Source of the DNA: Flammula alnicola
Taxonomy: Eukaryota; Basidiomycota; Agaricomycetes; Agaricales; Strophariaceae
Assembly: GCA_015499995.1 (NCBI GenBank)
Contig: JADNRV010000020.1
Coordinates: 372,001-436,000 of the forward strand
Direction of reading: 5' to 3'
DNA: 64,000 nt
Below the pieces are notes generated by a model. That model saw nothing but the letters and a program-made list of their open reading frames with translations. It was not told the origin of the DNA and did not search any database. Positions 23,358 to 34,900 of this stretch are shown one piece after another; position 1 is the stretch's first letter; each line of letters begins with the position of its first letter. The position numbers and the translations under genes were made by a program.

Positions 23358-23707
23358 AGTCTCTGTACCTTAGCATATGAGCGACTCCTATGTAGAAGAC
23401 AAAGGCTAATGATGATCAATTTTCTTTGACGTGAAATTTTCGTGAAAGAATATAAGGGACTTTGACTCGGACGCACTGCGTGATGAGGACGCGTATACGT
23501 CACGTGGTTGCGTGTTGTAGATCAACAGAGTTATAATAGCAGGGCTCGGCGGAACTGTTTCTACTTCCTCAATATTCGCCTCACGGGATTTCTCTTATAT
23601 TCCATCGCCACTCGCCTCTTAGCCTGGCTCGCTGCGTGGACCTCTAATCTCTTAGAAATCCGACATAACCACCCACTCTATGTCATAGGTTCAACGCACA
23701 GAACTCG
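23358..23707. promoter_or_regulatory. Intergenic region upstream of cdc27
   Basis: 350 bp with an ACGCGT box at 23489-23494 directly followed by a TACGTCACGTGG stretch that contains an E-box (CACGTG). Probably the cdc27 promoter. No gene is seen. Confidence 0.35.
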
Positions 23708-26644
23708 ATGCAGTCAGAGCCACCACCGTCCTTCTACCCGTATCTCTGCCAACGCTTCCAGTCGCTCGTCTGGTCATGTCTTGACTCCGATCTCACAAAG
23801 ACAGCCGTCTTTCATGCAGAGAGATATTTCGCCATGGATCGCACTAACCACGAGTCACGGCATCTCTATGCCACTGCACTCTTCCGCGAAGGCCAAACCT
23901 ATTCCGCCCTATATCTCGTTAACGGTCCACAGGACGAACAATGTACGGGTTGTTTGGAAATAAAGGCGAAGTGCTGTACTGCCCTAGGCCGCCACCGAGA
24001 GGCGCGTGATGCGCTAGAGGCCACATTGCGCGACACAACTTACGTGTCTTCAGGTCCGTTCAAAGTGCTTTCTCCGACTTCTTAGTACGGCCGCTAAATT
24101 ATCACCTCTGGACAGCGTCGTCAAGCAGCAGGATATCTAGAACATTTCCAGAAGAAGCTGCACTGCGATGTCGATCCGGCACGACTGCGTTGAAAGGCAA
24201 TCTCACAGAGAAGGCATCAAGTAGCTTCCAGGATGCTCTAGCTCTCAATCCATATCTGTGGGAGGCCTTTGAGGGTCTTTGTGCTCTTGGTGCGTAGTCC
24301 AACAGTCCTCCAACAGTCCGGCACTCATGCGACCCACCGCAGGTACTGCGCCTGATGTTGATGAGATCCTTCCACCCCGACCGACACCCATTAAACGTAC
24401 ACCACCAGAAGATGTGCCAACGAAGTCGGCGCCCGTAGCCACAGGAGCAGGATTCTTTACGCCCGACACAGGGAACGGGGGTAACCTCTTTCGTACGTGG
24501 AAACCTGATATCACGCATCCACAGCCATTCCGAATGGTCCCACCAGTGGGTCCTCGAGACTCGATGTAAGTTATGTTTGGTGCTATGTCTGCTCTGTTCT
24601 AAACAAGTTCTCTGTTCAGTGCGACCAACGACTCATTTTACCCTCCGGACAATTCATTTCAAGTCCACCGCACCAGTCGATCCCAGCCTACCAATCTTAA
24701 TCCGATCCAGCCTGTGTCTCGGCCACTCTCCTCTGCTGATGAAGCAGGACCTGTGACGAAGAAATTGCGCTCTACAACATCACAACCTGAAGGCCTCAAA
24801 TCCAAGTCGAGCAAATCTAGTTTGGACGACCCCTTGAAAAAGGCACGCGCACGCCCGGCCTTGTCATTTGCTAACATCTTCTCATCTTCCGGTCGTCGTT
24901 CTCAGCCAACGACTTCCTCTAGGACAAATGTCGTGCCAGGGAAGAGTAACACTCAACCTAGCACCGGCCACATTCCCACAAGGCGAAGTTCGCGCCTCCT
25001 AGGTGGCAATGCGAATCCGAAACCTCACTCTTCCAAGGTAATATTCACTTTTATTTTCAAAAATTTGGCTTAGAAAACTAATCATGTTTACAATTTTGCA
25101 AATGGTTCATCTAATAGCACTCCACACGAGACCGACGGGTGCGACAACCAACACATTCACGAAACCGATCGACCGAATCCGATAAGGACGACGGCCTCGT
25201 TCCAGCAGGCGAAGTGGCTTATTCGCCGTCACCCCCCTCTGCTGCCCTATCACCCCGGTCCGAAGTGTCACCTTCACCGAGTAACTGGACTTCTGCGCAG
25301 GAGCAACTTGCTCAAGAAGAATATGAGAACGAACTGGCCGAACATTATCTCTACGAGCTCGTTCGGGGTTTTGCCCGTGCCACACGGGCCCTGGCCATGT
25401 ACGACTGCAAGAAATGCCTAGATGAGCTAGAACAACTTCCGCATGTGCACCAACATTCATGTATGGTTATCGCCATGGTGGGCAGGGCCCATTACGAGAC
25501 ACAAGATTTCGCCTCTGTACGTTTGACAAATTGCCGACACCTGAGTTTTGCTTATCATTGACATAAACGATCACAGGCTGACCGGGCCTTCAAAACCCTA
25601 CGGAAGGAAGAGCCGTATCGACTATGGGACATGGAGGTTTACTCTTCCCTTCTATGGCAACTTCAGCGCAGTGTTGAGCTGTCGTTCCTTGCGCAAGAGC
25701 TTCTCAGCATCAGCCCTCGGTCGCCTCAGGCTTGGATCGCGATAGGGAACCTGTTTTCCCTGCAGAAGGAGCGGCAGCAGGCGATGACATGCTTTCGTCG
25801 TGCAGCTCAACTGGAACCGACCTGCGCATACGCGTACACGCTCAGCGGTCATGAGTCGATAGACGAGGACCTTGATAAAGCGATCAACTTCTTCGAGTCG
25901 GCTTTACGTGCGGATGCTCGCCATTATAATGCATGGTAACTAGAACACCGTTTTCTTGAGCGTGAATTTGGCTTATCTTTGATATGACCGCACAGGTATG
26001 GCCTGGGAACTTGTTATCTGAGGATGAGTAAAATACGCCTGGCGGAATACCATTTTCGAAAAGCGGCTGAGATCCACCCAAAGAACGCGGTCCTGCTGGG
26101 ATGTGTAGGAATGGTGCGTGGATAGTCATTTTTATGTGGCTTCGGAGACGAGATCGACTGACGGTTCCGTTTGTTTTCTTTATACCTCTTTCGTTTATTT
26201 CCCACAGGCTGTCGAACGACGCGGCGATCGAGAAGGAGCACTTGCACTTTTCGGCGAAGCCGTTCGAATTAATCCGCAAAACGCTTTGGTTCGTTATCGG
26301 AGAGCTAAAATCTACATCGCGATGCGGAGATACCAGGTGAGTCAATAAGAGTCGTCGTCAACTGCGTGTTGCGCGTCCCTGAATAATAGACATTGACTGA
26401 CATATTCTTCTTTTCCCACCGTCAGCCCGCAGTGGAAGATTTGGAATACCTCAGAAATGCCACGCCTGAGGAGTCAAATGTCGTTTTCCAGCTCGCCAAG
26501 GTGTACCGACTTGTCGGAAACGTGCTGAAATCAGCGCAGACGCTTGCGGCTGCGCGTGATATCTCACCGAAGAGCATGAGTAAGATCAAAAAGCTGCTGG
26601 AGACAGTTAAAGACGAGGGGGATGACAAGATGGACGAAGGATGA
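23708..26644 (+). CDS. cdc27: Anaphase-promoting complex subunit 3 (APC3/Cdc27)
   Basis: TPR scaffold of the APC/C ubiquitin ligase that binds the IR tails of Cdc20/Cdh1. Exons: 23708-24053, 24116-24289, 24343-24565, 24620-25037, 25118-25516, 25577-25935, 25996-26113, 26208-26336, 26426-26644, total 794 aa. N-terminal TPRs (HAERYFAMDRTNHESRHLYATALFREGQTYSALYLV, KAKCCTALGRHREARDAL, RCRSGTTALKGNL...ALALNPYLWEAFEGLCALG) are followed by a Ser/Pro linker with ITHPQPFRMVPP, then the C-terminal TPR superhelix (ELSFLAQELLSISPRSPQAWIAIGNLFSLQKERQQAMTCFRRAAQL, NAWYGLGTCYLRMSKIRLAEYHFRKAAEIHPKN, VRYRRAKIYIAMRRYQPAVEDLEYL). Length and repeat order fit fungal Cdc27; it ends in an acidic KDEGDDKMDEG tail. 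Confidence 0.93.
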
Positions 26645-27015
26645 CGCGAGAGGTAAATCCATGCACGGACATTGCTATTTGTGGCGACATTTCTTGTACA
26701 TATTACACTTTTGCATGGTTTTAATTCTTCGGTGCTGGGATATAATAGTGGCGTCTTATCGTGCAAATGAATTGCAAGTGAGCTAGCCGATGGTTTGGTT
26801 TGTTTGTGTGACTGAGTTGGATCGGTGTGACAAGTGAGTCATGGCGCCTGTGTGTAGTTGTGTACAGACTTATATAAACGGCGGTTGTCTTGCTCTCTTC
26901 CCCAATTGACCCCCATTAGCCATTAGCCATGTTCGCATAAAAGACCTCGTCGTCCACCCCTCTTTCTTTATTTCTTCTAACGCCCAGTCCCCCCTGGCGT
27001 CCGCGCAGACACGAG
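26645..27015. other. Intergenic region with TATA box
   Basis: 371 bp. It contains TATATAAA at 26871-26878, about 140 bp before the next ATG, and a C-rich leader. No gene is seen. Confidence 0.4.
26871..26878 (+). promoter_or_regulatory. TATA box of the hypothetical gene at 27016
   Basis: TATATAAA roughly 140 bp upstream of ATG 27016; the sequence between is C-rich like other leaders here. Confidence 0.45.
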
Positions 27016-28147
27016 AATGGTTAACAAACTCGTCCGTACATCCAAGAACGGCTCCCTCCTCTTCGAACCCGAAATCGTCTACCGTATACCTCACTGGTGA
27101 CCAAACCGTCTTCTCTCCTCGTGCGTATTCATCTCTGTCGCGTTCTCCTCGCGAACTGCAGCTTATTCGTTCCATGTTCTACCTCCAAGCAGACACCAAC
27201 CCCGCTCATATTACACCACAGAACACAACCAAACCCCCTATGTTATCCGACTCTCTATCCTCGCTGGCCCGCTCCAAGCTGCACCTGTCCGTATCCAACA
27301 GCAAGGACAGTTGCAGTTTGCATCGTTGGGTCTTACTAAAAAACTCGCTTCTCAACTCGCCTTCTCAGACACACAGCACATTTCCGACTACACTGCCTGA
27401 AGTTAATTCTGTTTATCCCAATGACGATGGCGAGGACGAAGACGACGCAGAAGAGGTATTGGGATTAGCGGAAACTGATTCGTTCATGTTTCCAGACGCC
27501 GGCCAATTGGTCCGTGCCCCTTCTACCTCTGGCGCCAAGAGTTCCGAGGCGCAGTGGCTAGACTCTCTACTGGAGATTCTAGGCGACGACGATGACGACG
27601 ATGATTTTACTGTAGACTCAGACCACCAAAATTCGGCCCTGCCCGTAGACGATGATGAGTTCGCACTCTACAGCCCCATAGTGTCCCCCACGTCTTCATC
27701 CGACGACCTCCCTAATCAGCCTGCATATTATCCTTCTCCCATTTCTGTACCATATCCTGTGCCATATCCACCCCTCATCCATGCTTACCATTTCGACTCG
27801 AATTTTGATTCTCTCATTTCCTCTGTCTCTCCACCCTATGAAGACCCTCTACCTTATCACGACATGGACGACATAGAAGACCTACAGGTACCAGACGCTA
27901 TAGAAGACACGTCCGACGACGAGTCGGACGCGCCCACTACGCCCTCCCTTGGCAGGTCCAGTTCCTCTCTGTCCTTGGTCGACGCAGCCTCCATTCCTCT
28001 TCCCCCCGAGCGCAGTAGACTGCGCCAGACTAGTCCTCGTGTGTATGTTAATTCGGACGATTCCTACTTCTACCCTTTGAGTTTGACCCCCTCCCTTTCC
28101 CCGACGAACAACTCCACACTTCGTATAATCATTATCAAGAGTGTTAG
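27016..28147 (+). CDS. Uncharacterised acidic low-complexity protein, frame broken twice
   Basis: No known domain. From ATG 27016 the frame gives MVNKLVRTSKNGSLLFEPEIV and then stops. One base over, an open frame continues YLTGDQTVFSPRAYSSLSRSPRELQLIRSMFYLQADTNP and runs on as a Ser/Pro/Asp-rich protein with DDGEDEDDAEE, a Glu/Asp run (EILGDDDDDDDF), YP-rich repeats (PYPVPYPPL) and TPSLGRSSSSLSLVDAASIPLP. The switch sits at a near-duplicate 7-mer (GTCTACC GTATACC, 27077-27090). Near the 3' end the open frame runs on to 28271 as a hydrophobic tail, but the neighbouring frame gives FDPLPFPDEQLHTSYNHYQEC and a stop at 28147, which looks more natural. That needs either one extra T near 28078 or a 41-bp intron. 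The single long uninterrupted ORF is 27174-28271. Confidence 0.5.
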
Positions 28148-28483
28148 TCCTCTCCATTTTATTGCCATTACTGCTTATCTCTCTCCTCTAGTTCCTTGCT
28201 TGGTACATGTGTCCCACACCATCGGTGCATGTCTTATCGTATACTTCTACCCCAGTCTTGTGGGGTTTTGAAATTCTATTTGATAAGGGTTTTTTGGTAA
28301 TTCGTTGAAATGGCAAGACCGTGAGCCCGAGTTCCAAGAACTTCCAACCATGGTATGTAGACTAACATAGCACACGAGCACTTTCCACCCACGTAGCAGA
28401 AGTAAAACTCCGACAGACACCGGAGGCCGGAAGGGTCGCCTTGAAGACTGAAGGTCTTCGGCCGAGGAGATGATCGCTTTGCC

Positions 28484-29931
28484 TTATATTGCCGCGGCAA
28501 GATCAGAATTTCCCACACCCTGTCTTTCCTTTTCAATCGGATTCTCCGACTTGTCTGCTTGACCGGCCCCGCACTCTTGCCATGGTAGCGCCATAAATAT
28601 GTCGTCGGGCAAACGTGATGGCGATCGACGATGGTATTGGGCGGACGTGTTGTTGAACGCGGTCGGCCAGGTGCTGGATATCGGTAGCGGTTGACTCTCC
28701 AACCGAGGGGCTGTTGATTTTACCGTGGTCGTGTGAGATTAATACGAATTGTTCATGCGGGACAGCGGGTGGCTCTCACCAGCTCGTAACAGGCACGGAA
28801 CAGTCGATTCTAACGCGCTTGTTGGTTTGCTGTTTACAATGGAATGAAAGGGGAAGAAAGATGGCCCAAGTCAGTGAGGCAATACACGCAAATAAACGAA
28901 ACGCGCCGCTATTGCCTCCTCCAGGCCCTTCCTGAATGCGCGCTCGCCTCATATCGCGCGTGATTGATATTTTTGGGCATTACACGATATGTAGGGAACG
29001 GCAAATGACGCGAGGCGGTAACGCGAAACTGTTTTTAGAGCTAAAGACGAAAAAAGAAAAGTGGCCTCACTTGTCGATATACTCTTGCAGCTGGTTGCCC
29101 AGTATGAAAAGCTTGGAGAGGCCTTCTAGGCTCCAATTGCTTCGGAGAACGGCTTCGTAGAGCTCGATGTCACAGTGCGGCATGAAGCATATTGTTGGTG
29201 CGGCCAAGGCGTAATCCGCGCTCTGTGAGGGGGTTTCGTGTGGTTAACGGCATCGCTCTATGCGCAGCACAGAGGAATGGAAAAAACGTGCGTTGTTTTT
29301 CGATAGCACGCGCATTTGGAGCTCTTCGAAGAGGACCTTATCTTCCGCCGTAAACACGGGATCGTAGACTGACACCGCGTCCTGAGCCTGTGAGAAAGAA
29401 AGAGAAAGCGAATTGGCCTATCATCGCAACACTAATCGCCATGATTGCAGGAGAATAGCAACATCATGGCAGAAGAATAGCAACACCGCACATCATGACG
29501 GATGATGATACATCTGTCTTCCAGAAGAGGAGCGGAACTGCGACATACAACATTAAGCCGATTACAAGTCTCCGTCAAAAACGCAAGTTGGACTCGAGCT
29601 ATTCCTGACGAACTCGGGCTCCCAAGCCCTAGACAAAGCAACGCCGGACTCTTCGTAGAGAAGTCATTCCACGAACTTTCAATTATCTCTACAGATACAG
29701 GGTACGTTAGGAATACGGGTATTGAGCGGGCGTATCCCGAGGGGGAAGGCACGGACGTGAACATTGAGCAAACCATTCCTGTTGTCGAATCTGCTCCCTG
29801 AGTGTGGCCAGCACCGCTGAAATAGACGGCGATGCTTGGGCGTATCTATTTTTCCTGTTCTTCCGCGCCTTGACAGGAGTAAATTCCGAATAAGAGAAGG
29901 ACGCAGATTCTGCGGTGTGAGCGTCCGTCAT
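28484..29931 (-). CDS. SRR1-like domain protein (Ber1 family)
   Basis: Exons (minus): 29757-29931, 29549-29688, 29292-29387, 29071-29222, 28780-28829, 28484-28710, total 279 aa. SRR1-domain signatures: LCLGLGSPSSSGIARVQLAFLTETC, DAVSVYDPVFTAEDKVLFEELQMRVLS, PTICFMPHCDIELYEAVLRSNW, LFILGNQLQEYID and the closing WPTAFNNTSAQY. SRR1 was found in Arabidopsis phytochrome/clock signalling; yeast Ber1 affects microtubule-related growth; a molecular activity is not established. The intron at 29223-29291 seems to start with GC (AAC|GCACGT), since the only GT alternative deletes the conserved VLSKNN. Exon 4 would also end in an in-frame TGA (DK stop), but splicing from that point restores the conserved C-terminus. 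Confidence 0.82.
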
Positions 29932-30700
29932 GACTTTGGCAGCAGGCGTTTAGCGTCCCCGGGGCAGTGGTCAAATCCTGTTCGTGTGCAAAAATCCCGC
30001 TTGGGGTGGAACACCCGCCGACAGCTTGTGGTTCAAACATGAGCATGCAAAAAAAGTAAACCACATAACGCATGTCGCGAACCGGTTCATCAACTGAGCG
30101 CCTCTAAGCGCTTTAGCTTTTAGAACCCTGAAAGTTATCAATGTTCTCCTTCGAATCTGGTCTTGACTCGTTGTAACTTGTTACCGTCCTGGTACTATTT
30201 TGGCTCAAAACTAACACGTTCCAGGGTCCTATGAATCAGAGCGATCACGAAGACATTGGGCACGAAGCATTCATGTATTGAAAGAGTCATCCAGTACCTC
30301 CTGCCATTGTCACGGCGGCACGGTCTCAGTGTCTCTTAGCGCGCTGATTTTCCCAGCGGGCCCGAGATGAAGGGATATGTATGAGAAATTAGACAGAATA
30401 TCAGAAAAGCCAGGCTCCGTTCCGTGTATATCTTAGTAACTTTTACAATTCAATTAGCACATTAATCTTCGTCGGTCGAGGAAGGGAGGCACCAGCGCTA
30501 CCACCATGATCATAAGACAAAGAACCTCTGACTTCTTCCCTAAAACCGTTTACAGATTCTGACGGCATCGATCAGGCCGTGATGCATTGCATTTGATATC
30601 TGTGATAGTGGGAGCCTGCCAGATTGTACGAAGCCTTTTCCGTGTCGGGATGCCTGGGACCACGCAGTGTATCGATTCCCAGGAAATATCTTCCCCAATC
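29932..30700. other. Intergenic region between SRR1-like gene and tma20
   Basis: 769 bp holding the SRR1-like promoter and the tma20 3' end. Short GC-rich inverted stretches occur near 30100-30120. No gene, RNA or repeat is recognised. Confidence 0.3.
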
Positions 30701-31471
30701 TCACAGGGTTTGGAGCGACCACAAGTCGTCTCCCAGATAGCACGCAGTCTCAACTCCGACGCCCTTGTTTATCTTCTTGATATCTTCAGTGCTGAGTTTG
30801 GTGATTCCCACCCCTACCGCATGTTCTTTTCCCTCCGCATGAATCGCGACGAGGCGTTCAGCAGGGATCGCCTCTTCCGCTGGAGGGAGACGGCCGCCTG
30901 GAGATGTGAAGCCGGGACACATCATATGTGCACCTGCCAAAAGAAAACGGATAGCCCCACGATCAACTTGTACTTTGGGAAGGACATAAGGATCTAAGGG
31001 AAAATTAAGAGAAAAAGGACAGTCAGGATCCATATATCGCAAAAGGGCAATGCGCAGGCTGGTCACGTACATTTGTGTAGCAATCGCAGTGTGGGGTAGT
31101 ATGGCCCATCAAAGTGTTGGAAGAATAAAGGCTCGGAGTTAACTGTGAAAATTGAGATGTGTTCTCTGCTATGCGATGAAGTTCAGATTAGATATGGGAA
31201 ACTTGATTGCAAGGAATCTGAAGGGAGTCAAAATCTGACTGACCACTTGACGAGAACGAGGCCCTCCTTCTTTGGCCACACCGATTCCAGCGTCTCAGGC
31301 TCTATTTTCCAATGCGAGAGGATATCTGCTCGAATATTCCGTTGCACCGATTGCTTGAGGGGCGTGTGCGTCGCGATGTCGGTGGATGGCGAAAATCTAT
31401 GATCATGGGGCACAGAACACGATGAGCGACCCAGTGTGAAGAAAAGCGGCTCGGACCTACTTCTTGAACAT
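30701..31471 (-). CDS. tma20: Translation machinery-associated protein 20 (MCTS1/MCT-1)
   Basis: Partners with Tma22/DENR to recycle 40S subunits and promote re-initiation. Exons (minus): 31461-31471, 31247-31396, 31071-31168, 30701-30993, total 183 aa, the family size. The pre-PUA domain reads MFKKFSPSTDI...[38 protein letters not shown]...[58 protein letters not shown]. The PUA domain follows with [46 protein letters not shown]. The first exon is 11 nt (MFKK split); it is the only way to reach the conserved MFKKF start. Confidence 0.95.
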
Positions 31472-31951
31472 GTCACAACCTGCTTTTCAGAGTGAACTGA
31501 TTCGAGATGGGGCGCGAGGCTGCAGCAAGCAGTGTTTGTAGATAGTGGTGGCGATCAGGAAATCAGCCTCGCGGCAGGCGCGTTGTAGATTATGTACATG
31601 TTTCCCCATCAACGTGACTAGCACAAAATAGACAATTCCCGAATGCGACCCTCTTTCTTCTTTCGCAACGGTGTTGAAAAAAAAAATTAGTTCTACATTA
31701 TTTCTTGTGTGGCTAATGGTACATAAAAAGCAGAAAAGATTTTTGAGAAGCCAAGGAAAGACGGAGGGGAAAACGATAACAGAGCTAGACGAGCTGTACA
31801 AGATTATGGTGGGGATGGTAGGGTGAGGAAAGAGGGCGTGATGCTGGTTTTACGTATCAGATCGTTGTACATTGTTAAAGGGGTAAAACTTGCAAGAGAC
31901 TGGTGGGAGGAAAACATAACATGAAAAGAAGCCCAATTACCATCCGTTAGA
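31472..31951. other. Intergenic region between tma20 and crm1
   Basis: 480 bp with the tma20 promoter and crm1 3' UTR, both genes pointing left. An A8 run lies near 31680. Nothing else is recognised. Confidence 0.3.
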
Positions 31952-34900
31952 TCAAATGTCCTCATCCTTATCGTCCAGTTGACTAGGCTTAAGCATCCCA
32001 GGAATCCGCATGGCAGCCTGGCGCTCAGCCTCCAACTTCTGTTGCGTCTCCAGCTCCTTCTCTTCCAGGAAGAGTTCAGTATTATCTCCCGCCGAGAATT
32101 CTTTAAGTTGGATAAGGAAGTCGCGAAGGGCCAACTTGAAGCGATTGATATCGTTGTGGTTTTCTATCAGGGCTGTGACGAAAACCTGAACTTGAGAGCT
32201 GATCACAAAAAGAAAATAACAATCAGGAAATGCGGAAATGGGGAGCAAATGACGTGAGGCTTACTTTTGAACATGAGGGAAAGCGGTCTTCAATAGGTTC
32301 GCCGTGTATTCTCGCAGGAACGTCGTGTTGGTCATGCTTGGATCAGACACTTGAGCCGGATCGAACAACGGCGTTTGAATGACGTTCAATTCGATGAGCT
32401 GGAACATGCGCGCCAATAGCACACTTTGCAGTTTGAAGCCACTCTTGTGATCCGTATCAGTCAGTACAAAGAAGATATCCTGGATGATGCTGAGGAAGTA
32501 TTGTTGGAAGAAGGCGTTTGTCACAGTCGGGTCGGCCGCGGTCGCGAAGTTGTTCACAACTTCTAGACACACTGAAAAGGGAGGGCGGGGTTAGATCTCA
32601 AAGCCAACTTGCTCCGAAATGAATTATGACCCACAATTAAGACCAATATCCGCAATATCCCGCATTGTGTGTTTGATGGCCCAGATAATGCTATCCATGA
32701 ACAGCTTGAAGTTGTTCGGTGGGATTGTCAACAGGGCTAATAATTCATTTAAGTCTGCGGACGGAGCATAGCTAGAAGTGCAAGATGCTTACCAGGGAAG
32801 CAGTTCAAGTTGATGGTGCGAAGCAACCTGAAGAAGCCAACACGATGCTCAGGGTATTCGGAAAAGTCTTGATTTATCATATTCAAGGTTGGTTCGAAAA
32901 CAGCTTCCATGATGGCAGGTACTTGAGGCGTCAAAAGCGGCTTGAAGAATCCCAGATGAAATCAGTCTAAACGCCCACATGTGTCGAGAATAAGACGTAC
33001 CCCAAGTCTCTGGATGATGGTAGCCATTACATTTAATACCTCGGCGTCTCTTGAGGCTGGAACATTCCTGCTATAATCTCCGAGGATAGCATCAAGGAGC
33101 GGCGGCATGAAATTAGTGTTGACGGCGTCCAAATCCTCTGCTTTCTTGATGTAGGTCTCCATTAATTTCAAAATCTCCTTCTTAACCGTTCGCAGTTGGC
33201 GAACTTTTGGCGTCTTCGTCGCGATGAGACCTATTGAAAAAGAGCCTTCAGTCATTTTGATTGCTTCTAGATTGCAGTCAGAGGTAAGACAAACCTTCTT
33301 TTTGGATGGTCTCGCTAACGATGCCGCTAACAGCCTTGTAAAGACCGAGCATATCCAAGAAGATGCGGCCGAGTTGAGGAAGGTAGAAGCTGCCAATCGA
33401 TGTGCAGGCCGAGACGTTCGTCTTCAAGACGTTAGCCAGAATCTTGATGTTGTCAGTACTGGAGAGGACGTCCATGTTTAGGGCTGCCTGCGCCATCAAC
33501 GAGTCCCACTGGAATATAACTTGTGAACAAATAACATCAAAAATAATAAAGGAGGAAACACACCGCATTATTCGGCAAATCCATTAGCTTTGCGATCAGT
33601 TTCTCCTGTTGAGGTTTATTGGGTTGCGCTGAAATCATGTATCCAACGGCTTCGTAGAAGGTATGAACCTGCTGAGGCGACAAATCCACTGTGATCCTGT
33701 GCAAAAGGCGCAAAATCTCATCCACGAACGGCTCCTGTTCGCCCGACTGCTGCATGACAAAGTGTCGGCGACATTTTTGCGCGATTTTGATGAAGGTGTC
33801 GCAAGCCATATCCTGGACACCCTCGTGTGTCTCGTGCATAAACTCGAAGAGCTTGTTAACTACGGTCTTCAAGAACTTCCAATGCGCCTTGAGGAAGCGG
33901 GGGTATTGGCCGACGATGTACATGATGTCAGAGGCGACGACGGCTTTGTTGTCTTTTCCACGCTTGATCTCGCACAAACCGAGCAAATCCTTTATGACCG
34001 TCACCAAAAAACGTTTTTCGGTCTCCTCGTCTGGGAAGAACAATTTTAAACATTAAAAAGATGGAAGATATTCAAAATACTCACTCATTGCACCAGAAAT
34101 CGAACCAATAGCCCAGCAAAGGGTATTAAGGTTATTCCAGGACCATTCTGAGCCATCGACTTGCTTGGCCAGCTTTTCCGTTAAGATAGTTTCCGTGTCC
34201 GTCACGTCCAAATGCGTCAGATAGACGAGCAATTCACGCATTGACTTGTACAAGACGATGGTGTCGCTTTCCTTCATGAACTCTCGTACAATTTCACCTT
34301 CGTCGTTCTCGACGATGAGAACCTGAATTAGGGGGAAATTAATAAATATGTGAGACATCCCGCACAAAGAAGAATGCTCACCTCCTCTGGTTTTACCATG
34401 CGCTCGATGACTACCAACCGCAGGTTGGACAAGACGTCGGAATAAATATTCTTGCGCAACGACATTCCATTCAACATATTCTGAGCGCCGCTGGTTCCCC
34501 CCAGGCTCAAGCCCATCAGAAGTCCAGAATCTCCTATAGGAAGGCTCTGAATTTCGTCGTAAAGCTCTGCGACCAGCTTCAACCAGTACTCCAAGCAAAT
34601 CTTGAAAATTTCGCGTTCGTCCACCTGGGACACTTTTACCATGTATAGATGGGCATTAAGCAGAACATCGCGGTTCTGTTCCGACTCGACCGCGCGAAGA
34701 TGGTTGGACAAGAAGTTGGCTAGGAAAAGCGAGAGGTTGAGGACAAGTTCCTGTCCAGAATCGCCCGCGTTCATGTATGCTTGGGCGATATTTGTGCTTG
34801 GAGGGATCATACGGTTGACGGAGGTCATGACCATGGCGAAGAGAATGACGAATTTTGGATCATATTCCGGACCGACGTTCAGTGCCGCAATCTCGGCCAG

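Noticed and set aside
27174..28271. Simple single-ORF model for the acidic hypothetical gene
   Set aside because: It ignores the coding-like MVNKLVRTSKNGSLLFEPEIV...RSPRELQLIRS upstream and ends in a hydrophobic tail unlike the rest; kept only as an alternative.
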